This document shows positions 51,641 through 63,869 of a DNA stretch of 64,000 nucleotides, one piece after another; positions within the stretch are counted from its first letter, which is position 1; every line of letters starts with the position of its first letter. The notes under the pieces are model-generated. The model did no database searches. It was not told the DNA's origin and saw only the letters and a list, made by a program, of their open reading frames with translations. Both the position numbers and the translations under genes were made by a program. Source of the DNA: Mimachlamys varia (lineage: Eukaryota > Mollusca > Bivalvia > Pectinida > Pectinidae); assembly GCA_947623455.1 (NCBI GenBank), contig OX392538.1, positions 30,503,001-30,567,000 of the forward strand. Direction: 5' to 3'.

Positions 51641-54368
51641 AATCTTAATATCATGATGTAAAATATGACATATTATACAAATAATAATTTCATATCAGCA
51701 TTTTGACATAAGAAATGCCACAACTACATTGTATATAGCATCGTTTACGACATAGATACCTTGTTTACATATATCCAAAACATATCATAAAGTGATTGAT
51801 GTTTCACAAGACAAACTATATCATAACATAAAACTAGCTAAAAGTGTCTGTTACGACGTAATGTCTGTTTGACGGCATGTGCTGTAGCATACGTAAATAC
51901 TACAACAAATATATATTTATACAAACATAGTTACTGACTATGTTGATTGCATTTAATGGGTACAAATTGCTGATGCAGTTTTATACGACATGTCGAATAT
52001 AATCATTTTAAATTACAATGAGCAGTACAAATCTAACTACTAATATGCCTTATTTAACAACGTAATTGGATAAAATGCAAATACAATGCATATTAGCATT
52101 AAACGTTCAATTAGATACCCCGAGTTAAATGCACATAATTTGCATAATCTGTATCTAACGGCGTTTTATCATTCTCAGATGAGTTGACGATAACGAATTT
52201 TGCTGTTCAATGTGGAAGGATGTCGCATGTTTTGCTATTTTTATTTAAAAGGCAGAATATTATACATTATACATACATTTTTTGTAGTATTACATCAATG
52301 TTGCTCTCATTATTACTATACATGTAAAATGTAATAATACATTAAGCTATCAAATACTAAGATTAAGACTTTACAAGTTTCTGTCAAGTTAATGCAAAGT
52401 CCGTAAACAAAAATTAAGATATTGAATTTTAAAAATTGCATTGTATATAACGATTCTTTATTAGTTTGTTCGAGTTGGTTACGCTGGTACATGTAGAACC
52501 CCAAACTTATAATAGGTAATAAAAGAAATTAGTGATAAAACATTTTTAAAGTTGTTAATTGCACGAAATTATATAACAGTAATGACATCACTGCTAGAAA
52601 TTTCCTTATTTAAAAAAAAAATTGAATATAATTGTGATTCAATGCATATCTGCATTTTTAAACATTCATTTATACCTGTAAATGAATAAATCAAAAGCAC
52701 AACTTTGGAATAGGTCTCATCCTAACAGACAGAAAACCAAATGCTGTCTGGTTCGATGATATTTGAAACTAAAATTCTAGTTTCGACAACACTTTCAGCG
52801 CCCACAAGAATCCCAAACATTTCATGAACATCGGTTTGCTATACGACACGGCTTATCAGCGCTTCCAATCTCAAACTGTATTTGTGTTTGAATGATAGAT
52901 TAAAACGACATCAATCAAACGCTTCGCAAATCTGAATCATTAAGACGTTTACACTATTGATATCACGTGACACGTGTTTTCACTAAGATAAATGCATCAT
53001 GGGAAACGGCGAGTAACACGATCTGTTTACTTACAATACCCAGAATTAACTAAGGTTCGTCCAATCTCGATGAAAACACTAGCTTCGCCTAATGGTGTCT
53101 GAGATATGTCAAAATGCCATTCGGAACAGATGGAAAGAAACCGGATATGGCTATATGTCATTCTAAACCTTTTGTAATGTGAACGAAATTACACGAAAGA
53201 ATCCGAACAAACAACTGCAAATATTCGTTTTTGTAACGGTACGAGAATATAAATGGCTATTTATGTCAAAATACGAATAGGTAGTTGATTTATGGTAACT
53301 TCTGATACCAAATGTTTCATTTTTGCCCTTTGAGCGGCTGCTCTCGTTAAATTTGTTGTCTTGATACCGTCATTTCAAGCGAGCTGCTTCTGATGAAAGG
53401 TGTGGAGATTTTTTTATTACTATCTTTAAAAATACAACTGTTCCGAGCGTATGTCAAGCCAGCAATGGCACAAGCTATGCAATGAATGACAGCAAGATTT
53501 TATCTGAAAGACCCGGATAATTGGTAAATTAGATAGGACCAGCCCGTTCTGTCGATTAGGTAAATAAGAAAGTTGTATATTACCAGGAACTGATGGTAAA
53601 ACACGAGGCGTTCCGGAAACACGAGTGATCGTATTATACGTCATCAGTACTTGATGAGAACATTATTTATGATATATATATATATTTGATTTTTTTAGAT
53701 TCAGTGTGATTGGAGTTATATATTATAGAGAAATATTTTAAGTATAAGATCGAAAATATAAGTATATAAATAGTTGTTTTGAAAACAACTGTTAATTTCA
53801 ATTAACACGACGCATTGTCTTTGTGCCGAAAGTCAAACAAAAACGCGTGTGATAATGTTATCAATAAACTGTACCATGTCGTCATTTCATTAATATAACA
53901 GAATCATGCCGTCTATTTATTCACGAATAACTAATACGCCGTTTTTGAAACACGGGAGTACATGTATCGAAATAAGTCTATTGAAATTAAAATTATATGC
54001 AGAATTCCACATACAGGGGAATAGTGAATATTATAATAAAAAAACACATGTCCAAGATAAAAAAAACTTCAGATAAGATATTAATCTAATGTATCCATAA
54101 ATTAGTAAATGAAAGTATCTAAACCTCGTTTACATTTTGTTGCTTGTTTATTTGTTTGGTTTTTGGTTATCGTCCTTGTGAAACAAAGTAACAGCTAATT
54201 AAAGTTGATATGAGGACGAGTGATAAATTGAAGGAGACACAACCAGGAATTAGACAGAATAGGGGAAAAAGAGGAAAGGAACCCTATTTATATATTGGAG
54301 CTCAATTTTTTTCAAGTATGTATTTTAAGTGAAAAATGCAGTCAGTAGGTGTTATTAAGAAAACAAAT
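51641..54368. other. Intron 3 sequence, no gene seen
   Basis: A GC-richer patch near 52700-53650 includes AGGCGTTCCGGAAACACGAG at 53607, which may be a remnant of family F. An AT microsatellite lies at about 53671-53684. No exon was recognised. Confidence 0.35.
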
Positions 54369-54510
54369 CAGAGAATACCAAAGCGTCAATCAAACCATAA
54401 TCCGAGCTCAAAATCGATTAAACTAGGGTCAAAATAGGAACAAAGGAAAGATTTACGTGGAGACTCTCGTAAAAGCACAAGAGAATAAGACCAGGTGTCT
54501 TAAGGTCATT
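54369..54510 (+). repeat. Dispersed repeat family F, copy F8 (left half)
   Basis: GAGAATACCAAAGCGTCAAT, AAAATCGATTAAACTAGGGT and GAATAAGACCAGGTGTC. The copy stops at the CCAGGTGT position, the same place where copies at 47.4 kb and at the window end are interrupted. Confidence 0.75.
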
Positions 54511-54670
54511 TCTTGGATACATAAAGCTTGCTGAAACTAGAAGCTCATTTTCAATAGTAACACTAATACATGGATTGATAGAAAACAACATATCAATGTT
54601 TTACACTGTCAACGTCATCAGACTAATTACCGATGCAAAGCGTACCAGTACTGATGCATGGTACATTTAC

Positions 54671-55063
54671 TTAAAGGCCCAATATACGTAACTTCAGGTA
54701 AATTTTCGTGATTTTGAAAAATTCTAAAAAGAAATACAGTTGATAACCATGCAAAAATAAGCCTAAAACGAAGTAAACCTTAGCGGTAACTAACAAGAAA
54801 CTCGTGATAGAAAAATCCAAAGAATTGAAAATCATTCTGGTGGGGCCCACTTCAATAACAAACCGAAGGTAGAAAACGGTTCGAAATGGACGCGTGTTTA
54901 CAAATAGCGTGTTTCAACTGCTGCTGTACCGGTAACCGCGAAAGAATTTGTCTTGAATATTGCTGATATCAGTTAATCTTAACTAAATCTATAAATATAA
55001 TAAGTCATTAGGATTGATTTTCGCTTCAAGTTTTGCCGAAAGTTACGTATATTGGGCCTTTAA
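54671..55063 (+). mobile_element. TTAA-flanked MITE, copy 5 of 5
   Basis: Ends TTAAAGGCCCAATATACGTA and TACGTATATTGGGCCTTTAA, full length, same orientation as the other four. Confidence 0.88.
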
Positions 55064-55441
55064 GAAATATTTTTTTCTTTTTTGTTGTTTACTGGTGTGT
55101 AAACTGATTTTTATTAAGGTTTTAAAAAATCAAGTTCATCCAAAGTTTGAATTAAAGGTAACAGATTAACAATGCGCATTCACACTAATAGCACAAGCGT
55201 GATAGTGGTCCGGTTTGTATTCCTACGCGCTGGACTAACGTTTACCGAAGTGTAAACGCCAAAATCGTTGGTAGTACGATATAGGGAATACACACCAGAA
55301 ATGTATATATTGGGTTCTATAATCATATTTCACTAAGATAATGTGATGAGATAGTACATGTACATGTAAAAATCTTTTAGTAGGACCAAAGTCAACAGAA
55401 TTGTAATAATGCAATGAAGTCGATTTGTAGGGGAACATTAT

Positions 55442-55676
55442 AGGGGCTTGGAAATTTGTTACAGCTAGTTTATGACCTAAACTAAGGCGTTTAGAGTAAT
55501 TTTATATTTTTGTTTTGGAGGGGGGGGGGGGTGTTCAGATCAATTTTTGATAAAAATGCCCACTCAATGAATTTGTGACGATTGAAAAACACCCAAAAAG
55601 CGTAAAATCCCATGTATTTTAAAATCTTCAGATTATGTCCAAACGTAGCTGTAACAAATTCTCACGTTCCTGTGGG
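55442..55676. mobile_element. Diverged foldback element of the 26-kb family
   Basis: GGGGCTTGGAAATTTGTTAC, AGCTAGTTTATGACCTAAAC and AGATCAATTTTTGATAAAAA on the left, with CGTAGCTGTAACAAATTCTC and GTTCCTGTGG on the right. The same order as 26538-26772, with a G run at 55519-55530. The right arm is strongly decayed. Confidence 0.7.
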
Positions 55677-56073
55677 GAAAATAACATCGGTTGGAATAAA
55701 TATCAGGTCAACCGACCAAACAGAAAGCTTAAATATATATTTAATTTGATACAATTTGGATATAGTTTCACTTTCATGAAGTCAAAACAACACTCGACCT
55801 GGGAAGTGAAATAAAGAATTATTGTATGCCCATAGTTTGACCTATACAGTAGCTAGCTCGCCACGCGGAAACCGGTGAATACTGGACATTATGTTAGGGC
55901 CATTTCGGTTCAGCCGTCATATTCATCAACTTAAGCTTTCGTCCAGAACTAAATAAACACCGTAGTTGATGTCCAGTCGGCCCTAATGACCATCGCGGTA
56001 TTTCGGGCCATGACCCCGGAATGGTCAGCGAAAACGACTCCAGTGTTTTGTTTCATTGTGGTTTGTTTCCCAG

Positions 56074-56183
56074 ACAGAGGTTGTGGTCAGCGATCACTGG
56101 ACACACTTCCCCCTGAAGACCCATTCGGACTCTTCCAATTCAAAGGATGGAATAGTTCATTATGGAATTTCTGGGTTAAATAA
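56074..56183 (+). CDS. Multi-pass membrane protein of unknown function, candidate last exon
   Basis: Acceptor GTTTGTTTCCCAG, then 110 bases that accept the phase-1 junction from 34481 and end at TAA (56181-56183). It encodes residues 263-298: DRGCGQRSLDTLPPEDPFGL, then FQFKGWNSSL and WNFWVK. The product would be a hydrophilic, probably cytosolic or lumenal tail. With all four exons the protein is 298 aa. The link is inferred from phase, acceptor quality and protein-like composition across a 21.6-kb intron; a missed exon between, or termination at 34501 instead, remains possible. Confidence 0.5.
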
Positions 56184-57356
56184 GTAAACGAACAAAAAAC
56201 CTTTCTAAAGACTCTTGATTAGGTATATATGTTAACATAATTAGTAAGCTCTATGAAAGAAATATATTTCAAATTTACTTTCATTTTTATTAACCTTTTA
56301 GGCATATTTAATTAAAAAACAACATTCATACATATATATACAATTAATAATTAACTAATAGATACGCTCAGCAGCTGTCCTCTACGTTTAGTAACAACAT
56401 TTCTGGCTGAATTTTATACTTTCTTAACATCACCTAAGAATGTTTTTGCTTATTTGGTAGGACCTTCAGCGTCCGATCAGCCGGAAGGGATTATATGCCT
56501 ATTTTTTCATGCTTTATGTATATTCTGTTTATGTGATGTAACGTGTATTTTATGTTTGATAAAGGGGCGGATAGCCTTAAACATTAGACAATTGATTTGT
56601 CCGTACAGTCCGTACGGATTTGTCCGTAAAATCAAACATTTTGATACAGCGAAACAAATTATGCCTAGGAAATCAAAGAATAATGAGATACGAAAGTAAA
56701 TAATTGTTTAAACTGCAAAACCATGTTATATGATGATAAAAGAAAAATCCTTTTCATTTACATAGATTCAATGGAACAGAGTAATTTCAACGTACATAAC
56801 ATAGGGGGTATTAAGGGGGTTGGATATTTACGTTATCACTAGTCAATATATATTTTTTATTGTTTAAATGAGTAGCCATAGTCGTCACATACATTAAGCC
56901 AAATTATGGATCAATATGAGCAATAACTGACTGATATTATTATTGCTTTCCCCGATATTCATTTTTTCAAATGTATATTATTTTCTTTGTTAACAATATA
57001 CACAATGTTTTTCAGTTTTTTCCACGTGCCAATTTCCTTCGTCAAAATAAATCCCATCGTGCCGGGCAACACTGAATATCCACATATGTAAACGGTTTGA
57101 CATTTAAAACTGTAATAACTGATGTGTTCTGTCAAATATAGTTAAGCTTGCAGTCGTGACAACCGTTTATCTCCCGAAAACACAAACACACACACAACAA
57201 CATTCTCTCTCCATTCAGCAGCCACTCCTCTCGAAATACCCTCACTTTTTCTAGAACAATTTATGCCCCGGAAAAAAAGAACCCCACTTTGTCTGAAATC
57301 TCGTATCCGTCAAAAAACGGAACCTGTACCTTTCAACTTTTATTTATTTCCTCTCT
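56184..57356. other. Likely 3' UTR and intergenic sequence
   Basis: Follows the candidate stop at 56183. ATTAAA near 56311 and AATAAA near 57046 could serve as poly(A) signals; neither can be proven. The 81-codon frame at 56454 has no domain. Confidence 0.3.
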
Positions 57357-57540
57357 TTACAAAATTACAATTGTACAGAGAAAACATGTACAGCTGATAC
57401 AATTTTTACCACTTTTTCTTTACAGTTTCGGTTACTATTGCTTTCTCAGGTTTATAAAACACATATAAACCTCAATGAAGGTCATTAATTGGTAAATAAC
57501 GTCCATGACTTACATGTTCATAATCTGAGTGTCACGGGAT
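57357..57540 (-). repeat. Dispersed repeat family T, longer copy
   Basis: Contains ACAAAATTACAATTGTACAG (shared with 28.2 kb), then GTTTATAAAACACATATAAA and GAAGGTCATTAATTGGTAAA. The part from about 57382 is present in inverted orientation at 62663-62805. Confidence 0.65.
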
Positions 57541-60407
57541 GTTACATGTCACAAATACGATAACAAATATTGTACTGTGTACTATTGTGTTTTCTGTGTT
57601 ACATTTACCACGTTTTCCCCTTAAATTATTCGACTTTATGTATATTGTACATAATTTATTTACTGTATTACACAATGTAATATAATGCCTTAAATCAATA
57701 ACGATGAACAAGTCAAAATGTAGGTTTATGAAAGCGCGTGTTTGCATAAATTCGGCAAATGTAATGGATACGAATTAGACTGTGGGATATTATCTAACAA
57801 ACAATATATCATCAGCGTGATCGCATTTCTCTCGATTTGTACCTTGAATATTCATGAATACAAAAGTGGAATCTATTTATTAAAATAAATTAACAATGAT
57901 TTTGACAGAAATCAAATTCACATAAATTGCTAAACATGTACAGTATAAAATAGCTTGATATGTTTACTTTAAACAATTGACCATGATTTTGACAAAATTA
58001 CAATCAACATATATATTGCAAGACAGGTATAAAATAGCTTGATATTTATACTACGAAAATAGCTAAATAACTAGATATCCGAACCGGGGCTCAGTTATTG
58101 CTATAATAAAAAATCGATCATAAAGGTCATTTTTAACAATAAAAGCGATACTTAATTTTCAGAATTATTTTTGTACGGTAAAAGCAGCTATTACTCTATT
58201 TATTTATTATAAAAAAGAAATTATCCCATTACTTTCCTGAAAACCATATAATTACCCCTCTACCCTTGTCAATGAAAACAAATAACGGACACATTATCCC
58301 GTGGCTTCCCATTGACCCCTCATCAGTGGATAGTAATTAGCAAGTAAGAAATTAAACGGATTCCTGTGGGACGCTTCGGATGTTTACGATGTGGGTCAAT
58401 AAAAAATCCCGAGGGACAGTGAACGGACACGAAAGTTGCAGCTGCAGATACCAGTAGTTGGAGAAAATGGATTCTATGCGCATGGCTGGTTAAGGGCCAA
58501 AAGTAATTATCTATAAATATCTCGCTGAATTAAATCTCTCCTATGGTCGTTTAATGGAACAGATACCGAGAGTTGTATGTCACTGGGCCGAGAAATTGGT
58601 CCCGAACCCCGTATGCACAAATCCGGTGATTTTTAAATGATCTTCTGTATATGATACTGTTTAGTATACGTAAATGCATAAGTGTACAATTTGTACATAC
58701 ACAAATAATACACGTATCTATATTTCCAATAACAAATGACATTTTCCTTCAAATGCCTAAAAAACACGTTTTTTACCGGTTTTAATATTGCTAAATAGTA
58801 AACTTTGATCGAACACGGATGGATGTGTGAAACTGAGAAACTTTCAGTTTACGCAAAAATATAAAATTGAGGATAATATCTTAAAGTTTTCATGGATTTT
58901 AGCAATATTAAGCTTAAAGTTTATATGAATAATGAATTGATATATTATCTAAATACATTTGTACTTGTTATATTTTTCTCTGGTTGTTTTGTTGAAATGA
59001 TACGGATAGTCTGATAAATACAGTAACCGCTGAAAGTGGCTGGGGACATTGGTTGAAAATTGGAAGAAATATTGAAATAAACATCTCCTAAAATATCAGT
59101 TTGCATTGTAAATATTAAAAATAATAATAATAACATAAAAGTAATACAGTATGGGACTTCATTCGCAATTACTTGTTTAAACTGCAATTGTTCTATTTAC
59201 TCATTATAAAATATGTTACTGATAGAAAATGGCTTTAATTGTTCAAACTTTAATCGTTCCATAGCTTATATCTACATTAGGTAAAGTATTAATACAAGTG
59301 CTATATGAACTTGATTCCTTTTCCTTAAGTTTGTATTATTTGTATGTACTATTTCTATAACCCTAATACAATTAAACTTGATTGTATTAGGGTTATAGCA
59401 AACTTCAATCTTTATATGTACTAATTGTCAATTATTTTGTTGATAGGAGATAGCTTCATAATTTGTCATAACGTGTTCAAAATCCCTTGTACCTGTTGTG
59501 GACAGTAAAATATGTTTAAAGTTATTAAAAATTGACGTTTTGGATCTAATGTCGAACAGAAATATTATCGGAAATCAAATCATGTTACACTGTGTCGAAT
59601 TCTAAACTCATTTAGGAAATATCTTTGATCTCGAATAGATAATACGAATATATATATTATTTTATCATGTTTTAGGTGTTTTTTTTCGGATTAAAATAAT
59701 ATATTATAAAAAGTATTCCAAAGCCTTTATATGAAGAATGCGTTCATACAATTAATTTTCTTATCATCTATATTTCTTATTAAAAGAAGAAAACAATTTT
59801 ATTATGTCCCCTGAAAAGTAGCATTAAGTATAAATACACTTGTGTTACAGTTTGTGATAAAATGTTTCATTGTGTTGTATTGCGTCAGAATTCATTTTAC
59901 ACTAATTCTACAGATTTCTTGTAGCTCAGAGTGACGAAATACACCATTAATTCAGCATTTTCCTATCATTCTTATAACAGGGAAAACTTATTGTAAAGTG
60001 AAAAGGGGACTAATACAAACAATAATGTAGAAAAATTACATCTATCTGATTTTCCTGAAAATGTTTAGGTCCAATTTTCGGGGTTTCATCTCTGACTAAT
60101 TATGATTATATCTGAGCACGTGAAAATTACTAAAGTAAAAAAAAATACCTTAAATAACTTCATAGAATAATTTATTAGAATGGGTTGAACAATTTTGCTT
60201 TTCAAAATTTCGAGTTTTCCCCATCTAAAGTATCAGAAAAACATAATTACAATGCATCACTTACAGTTGTTATGAACTGTTTCAAAAACTCGTGAATCCT
60301 TGATCAAAGCTTATCAAGAATGCCAATTTTACCTGTATATTAAACTGATCAAAGTGTAACTACGACATAATATGTAGATAATAACTTGTTCCGTCTCCGG
60401 TACTCAC
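57541..60407. other. Intergenic or bHLH 3' region, no further exon found
   Basis: The short second exon expected for the bHLH gene should lie here on the - strand, but it would be only a few codons and I could not pick it out. A perfect stem-loop is at 59355-59398. Remaining frames are short and AT-driven. Confidence 0.35.
59355..59398. repeat. Perfect 18-bp stem-loop
   Basis: Arms CTATAACCCTAATACAAT and ATTGTATTAGGGTTATAG with an 8-base loop. No related copy was seen in the window. Confidence 0.85.
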
Positions 60408-60935
60408 CGTCCGGGTCCTAGACGCGCTGAGACAAAAGGTACACACAGGTTTCGGAACATTGTCCAGTCCTCCACGCAACATAGCCTGATGTTTTACACA
60501 CGGCTGGTCAATACATTCCGACCCCACCATTAATACAGTGTTCAGGTGAGCTATGTAACTCGTTGCTAATCTCAAAGTTTCAATTTTGGACAACTTCCGG
60601 TCGGCAGGCTCTGTCGGGATCAAAGTCCGAAGCGTCACGAAGGCCGTGTTGACGCTATGGGTTCGATCCCGTTCCCGTGCATTGGCCGCCAGCCTTTGTC
60701 TGGGTTGGGATTCGAATAAAAAATCAGGTTGATTTAAATCCAACTCCCCGTCGTCCGGATTTCCGATCCGGCACTTTTTATTGTTAGACTTCTTGTTCCC
60801 TTTTCCGGTTGCAACGCACTCCTCTGCCGATCCAATACTGTCACTACCGTCCGAATAATGAATGCTGTCCTCGTTTTCGCTTTTTTGCTTATTGCTACTA
60901 CAATACTGGTTGGATAATTTCATAGCCTTTCTCAT
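60408..60935 (-). CDS. TCF15: bHLH transcription factor, Paraxis/Scleraxis (TCF15/SCX) type, exon 1
   Basis: Encodes 176 residues before a GTGAGT donor at 60407-60402 (phase 0); reading through would add 15 unrelated residues. Residues 1-78 are polar (Ser, Lys, Glu, Asp). The bHLH domain is at 79-137: the basic region has ANARERDR (residues 84-91) with the E-box-contacting Glu, helix 1 begins SVNTAF, the loop holds [14 protein letters not shown], and helix 2 contains [14 protein letters not shown] (144-146) and CTFCLS (165-170) are the C-terminal marks shared by vertebrate TCF15 and SCX. The intron directly after CTFCLS agrees, from memory, with the vertebrate two-exon genes. The start is fixed by a TAA codon immediately before the ATG. 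A nuclear E-box-binding regulator acting with an E protein, usually in mesoderm, is expected. One invertebrate gene probably corresponds to both vertebrate paralogues, so the symbol is approximate. Confidence 0.93.
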
Positions 60936-61203
60936 TTATAAAACTTCTGTTGTGCCCTCTCTAAACACAATGTCATGAAATTTACGATTTTCGAATATGG
61001 TAAAGAAATTGAGGAAAACTTCTGAAATCAACGTACGTTCCTCGTAAAACGGCTTGGGTAGAGATCTCTAAATCACCATTCCATCTGTCCACCTCATATG
61101 CTTGAGTACAACAGGTTAGTCTTCTGAGTTTGTCAGAAGCTGTGCCTGGAAGCGATTTCCCCCCTTCCTGATCCCTCCCACTCAACAACAGTACCAGACG
61201 GGG

Positions 61204-61211
61204 TATATATA
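61204..61211 (-). promoter_or_regulatory. Possible TATA box of the bHLH gene
   Basis: TATATATA on the - strand, 269 bases before the ATG, which would give a 5' UTR of about 240 bases. The interval includes E-box-like CATATG (61095) and CAGATG on the - strand (61082). The 80-codon frame at 60982-61224 would then be untranslated leader, not a gene. Confidence 0.35.
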
Positions 61212-61224
61212 ATCTACACCACAA

Positions 61225-62164
61225 TTGCTACTGTATGTTTTACAATTCGTTGAACAGTCACTTCCAAACAATACACATATTACCACCGGTTACTGTGACT
61301 AATTTCGCCCCAACATTACCACCACTTGCACATTTGACATTACATTTTCATGAAGCCCCTTTGATAATTGCGTGTAATGAAACTGACGGCTCGAACATGC
61401 TCTAGTAACGCGGTGATGGAGATTCAGCGATGAAAGGGGGCGTGGCCGCCAGGGTAATTTGTCATTGGGCTGTCAAATTTGTCTGCTTCCTCATGCCCGA
61501 GTATGTTTACATCCACCATCAAGCGTCAAAGCGATATGGACAATTTACTGTTTCACTTGTTTTTCTTACGGAAATAACCATCTTCAGTTAGAAGTTGTAT
61601 ATTTTCTTTACAGTTGTACAGTAAGGCATACAGAGATGGAAATATTACATCATAACGTATCTAATTGTGAATTGATCAAACTATCATTAATGATTTGTGT
61701 TAGAAATATAACATAAAAAATGTTGAAAATAAAAAAAAAAAACCATTATCTGTTAATTTCGATACGATTAACACAAAGAAATTACCCTTTAAGTCATGTT
61801 GCCACTGTTTTGTTTGTTACATATTGTAAAGCATGCATTTCATTTAATTTTGGAATTAACCTATAACAGTAAAGACTTCCATTACAAAATTGAAATATAT
61901 AAAAAAATGTTAAAATGTGTTTATAATTGACATGGTAAACATGTTGTGTTTCACATTATACTTTCAGTTGAATTTCAGATTCTTCGAACGCATTTGGTAT
62001 TGGCGTATTGGCATCGTAAAAAAGCATGCTGACATGTATTGGCTTTTCTCCAATAACACAGAACCTATCACAAACGTTTCGGCCTAAACAACTTTAACAC
62101 ACCATGATTTATTGAATATTGTGCGGATATTAATTACCGAGTATGTTCCAGTTACTATTAAGAG
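61225..62164. other. Upstream of the bHLH gene, nothing recognised
   Basis: Moderately GC-rich to about 61500, then AT-rich. The 85-codon frame at 61459 has no domain. Confidence 0.35.
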
Positions 62165-62280
62165 GTGCAGCATATGTGTGTGTTACGTCATCTTTGTGGT
62201 TGTCAATCTACCTCAATAATAACAGACAGTAAAATCTGCTGTACGGGGGTATATGACTTGTATGCTTTTTCTTTTAAACC

Positions 62281-62364
62281 CGTCAAGGCAGGGGTTCCCC
62301 AGGGCTCCGTACTATGGTCCCTGTTATTGCTGTTTTATATCAACGATCGAGCTGATCCAATGCT
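62281..62364 (+). pseudogene. Fragment of a non-LTR reverse transcriptase
   Basis: The frame that opens at 62165 reads PVKAGVPQGSVLWSLLLLFY then INDRAD. The GVPQGSVLxPLLFxxYIND pattern is a core reverse-transcriptase motif of LINE/jockey-type non-LTR retrotransposons; here the usual Gly-Pro after VL is Trp-Ser. No upstream fingers motif or catalytic YADD is visible, and a stop follows at 62399. It is a dead fragment about 30 codons long. Confidence 0.7.
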
Positions 62365-62662
62365 AATCCTGTCCCGTATACTTGTTCATGATCGATCTTA
62401 GAATCGAACCTCAGTCGCCTTGGTTAAACCGACCTTCTATTGATTCATTAAGTTATAACTTTTTTTTTCGAAATGCCAGACCCATATTATTCTAGGAACA
62501 TTGTCACAGTACATATATAAAAAACTATGTTACAAGTATAATAAAGGACATGTGTTCAATATAAATAAAGCGGCACGAATTAAAAAGGGGAAAGTGTGGG
62601 ACATGTAACAAAGAAAACGCTATAGTAAAGTACAATCCCTTTCTATCGTATTCATTATTTCA

Positions 62663-62805
62663 TCCCTGACACTCAGATCGTTAAAGTGTTGACGTAATAT
62701 ACCAATTAATGACCTTCATTGATGTTAATATGTGTTTTATAAACCTGACAAAACGACAATAACCGAGAATGCCAAGAAAAAGTATAGGGTGTACATGTTC
62801 CGTTT
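62663..62805 (+). repeat. Dispersed repeat family T, inverted copy
   Basis: TGACACTCAGATCGTTAAAG, ACCAATTAATGACCTTCATT and ATGTGTTTTATAAACCTGAC are the reverse complement of 57382-57540 at moderate divergence. Confidence 0.7.
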
Positions 62806-62906
62806 TTGTTTTTTGTTGTTGTTGTTTTTTGTTTGCATGAAACCCATATACCTGGACAGGCAACCATATTTGTTCACGACCAAGATTCGAACACTCGCCT
62901 TGCATT

Positions 62907-63045
62907 GGTGTTGTTTGGTTTATATTGCTTTACGTCCTATTAACAGCCATGGTCATTTTAGGAGTTGGCAGATTTGTGGTGGTGGGAAGCAGTATTACCC
63001 GAAGAAAAACATCAACCTTCGGTCCGTATCTGGCAACTGTTCAAT
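62907..63045 (-). mobile_element. Degraded SINE-like element, inverted
   Basis: TACGTCCTATTAACAGCCAT, GGTCATTTTAGGAGTTGGCA, CCCGAAGAAAAACATCAACC and CTGGCAACTGTT are the diverged reverse complement of the element at 20232-20580. It explains the overlapping open frames here. Confidence 0.6.
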
Positions 63046-63869
63046 TTAGTAATATAAACAGTATGCCGAAAAAAATGAATCAAACTGCAGCATACAGCTG
63101 TTTTAATCTTCCTAGGACTCTTCAGTGATGCTAGGGGCCAAAAGTTTCATTTCTATCCTATACTTTTACAGAACCCAACGTAATTTTATTCGTTATTATC
63201 AATAACAGCGACACTGCTTTAGTACAGGTCTATTATTTGGAAAACTGTACGATGATCAGGAAATAATCAAGAAGGGAGAAGAAAATAAATTCTCGGTGTT
63301 TAATCAAGTGATTCGAAATACATTTTAAAAAATCGACCTTATTTTTTTTTTATTTCATATTGTTTCTCATGCTCTTGTATTTCGACCAATCGTCATGACA
63401 TTTTGAAAGTAGTGCTATTGGATTTAGTGTGTCAAGTTTGTGACAAAATTTACGTAATACTGCGTCACACTAGATGGTAAATGTGGAGTGAATAGTTATT
63501 CTAGAATATTGGATAAAAGCAACCAGATACTTCAAAATATTGTGTTGTAAAGTATCGATGGAGGGCGCATTGCATATAAGTTTTAGTCAGTATTTTTGGC
63601 TAGTAAACCATTAATGCCTTAAGATATTCCTCTTTTATACTTCTAAGCAATTATTTTGTTGGATGTCGTACAATCAAAAAATTTGCAACCATCCCTTCAT
63701 GGTTACTGATTATGTTATCAACGCTAAAATCCTACTGTCCAGGCATTTAATGTTGGATGTAATGCAGACTGGATTTGTAAGTGAAGAAACGGACCATCGG
63801 AGAAATATTTGTATCCTTATGTGAAATAAAGATGGACCTTTTTGAGTATGCGTATTAGCGTGTTTTTTG
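63046..63869. other. Intergenic, nothing recognised
   Basis: AT-rich with no frame of note. Confidence 0.35.

Noticed and set aside
60982..61224. 80-codon - frame upstream of the bHLH gene
   Set aside because: Lies between the TATA-like box and the start codon of the bHLH gene, so is most likely 5' UTR; product has no domain.
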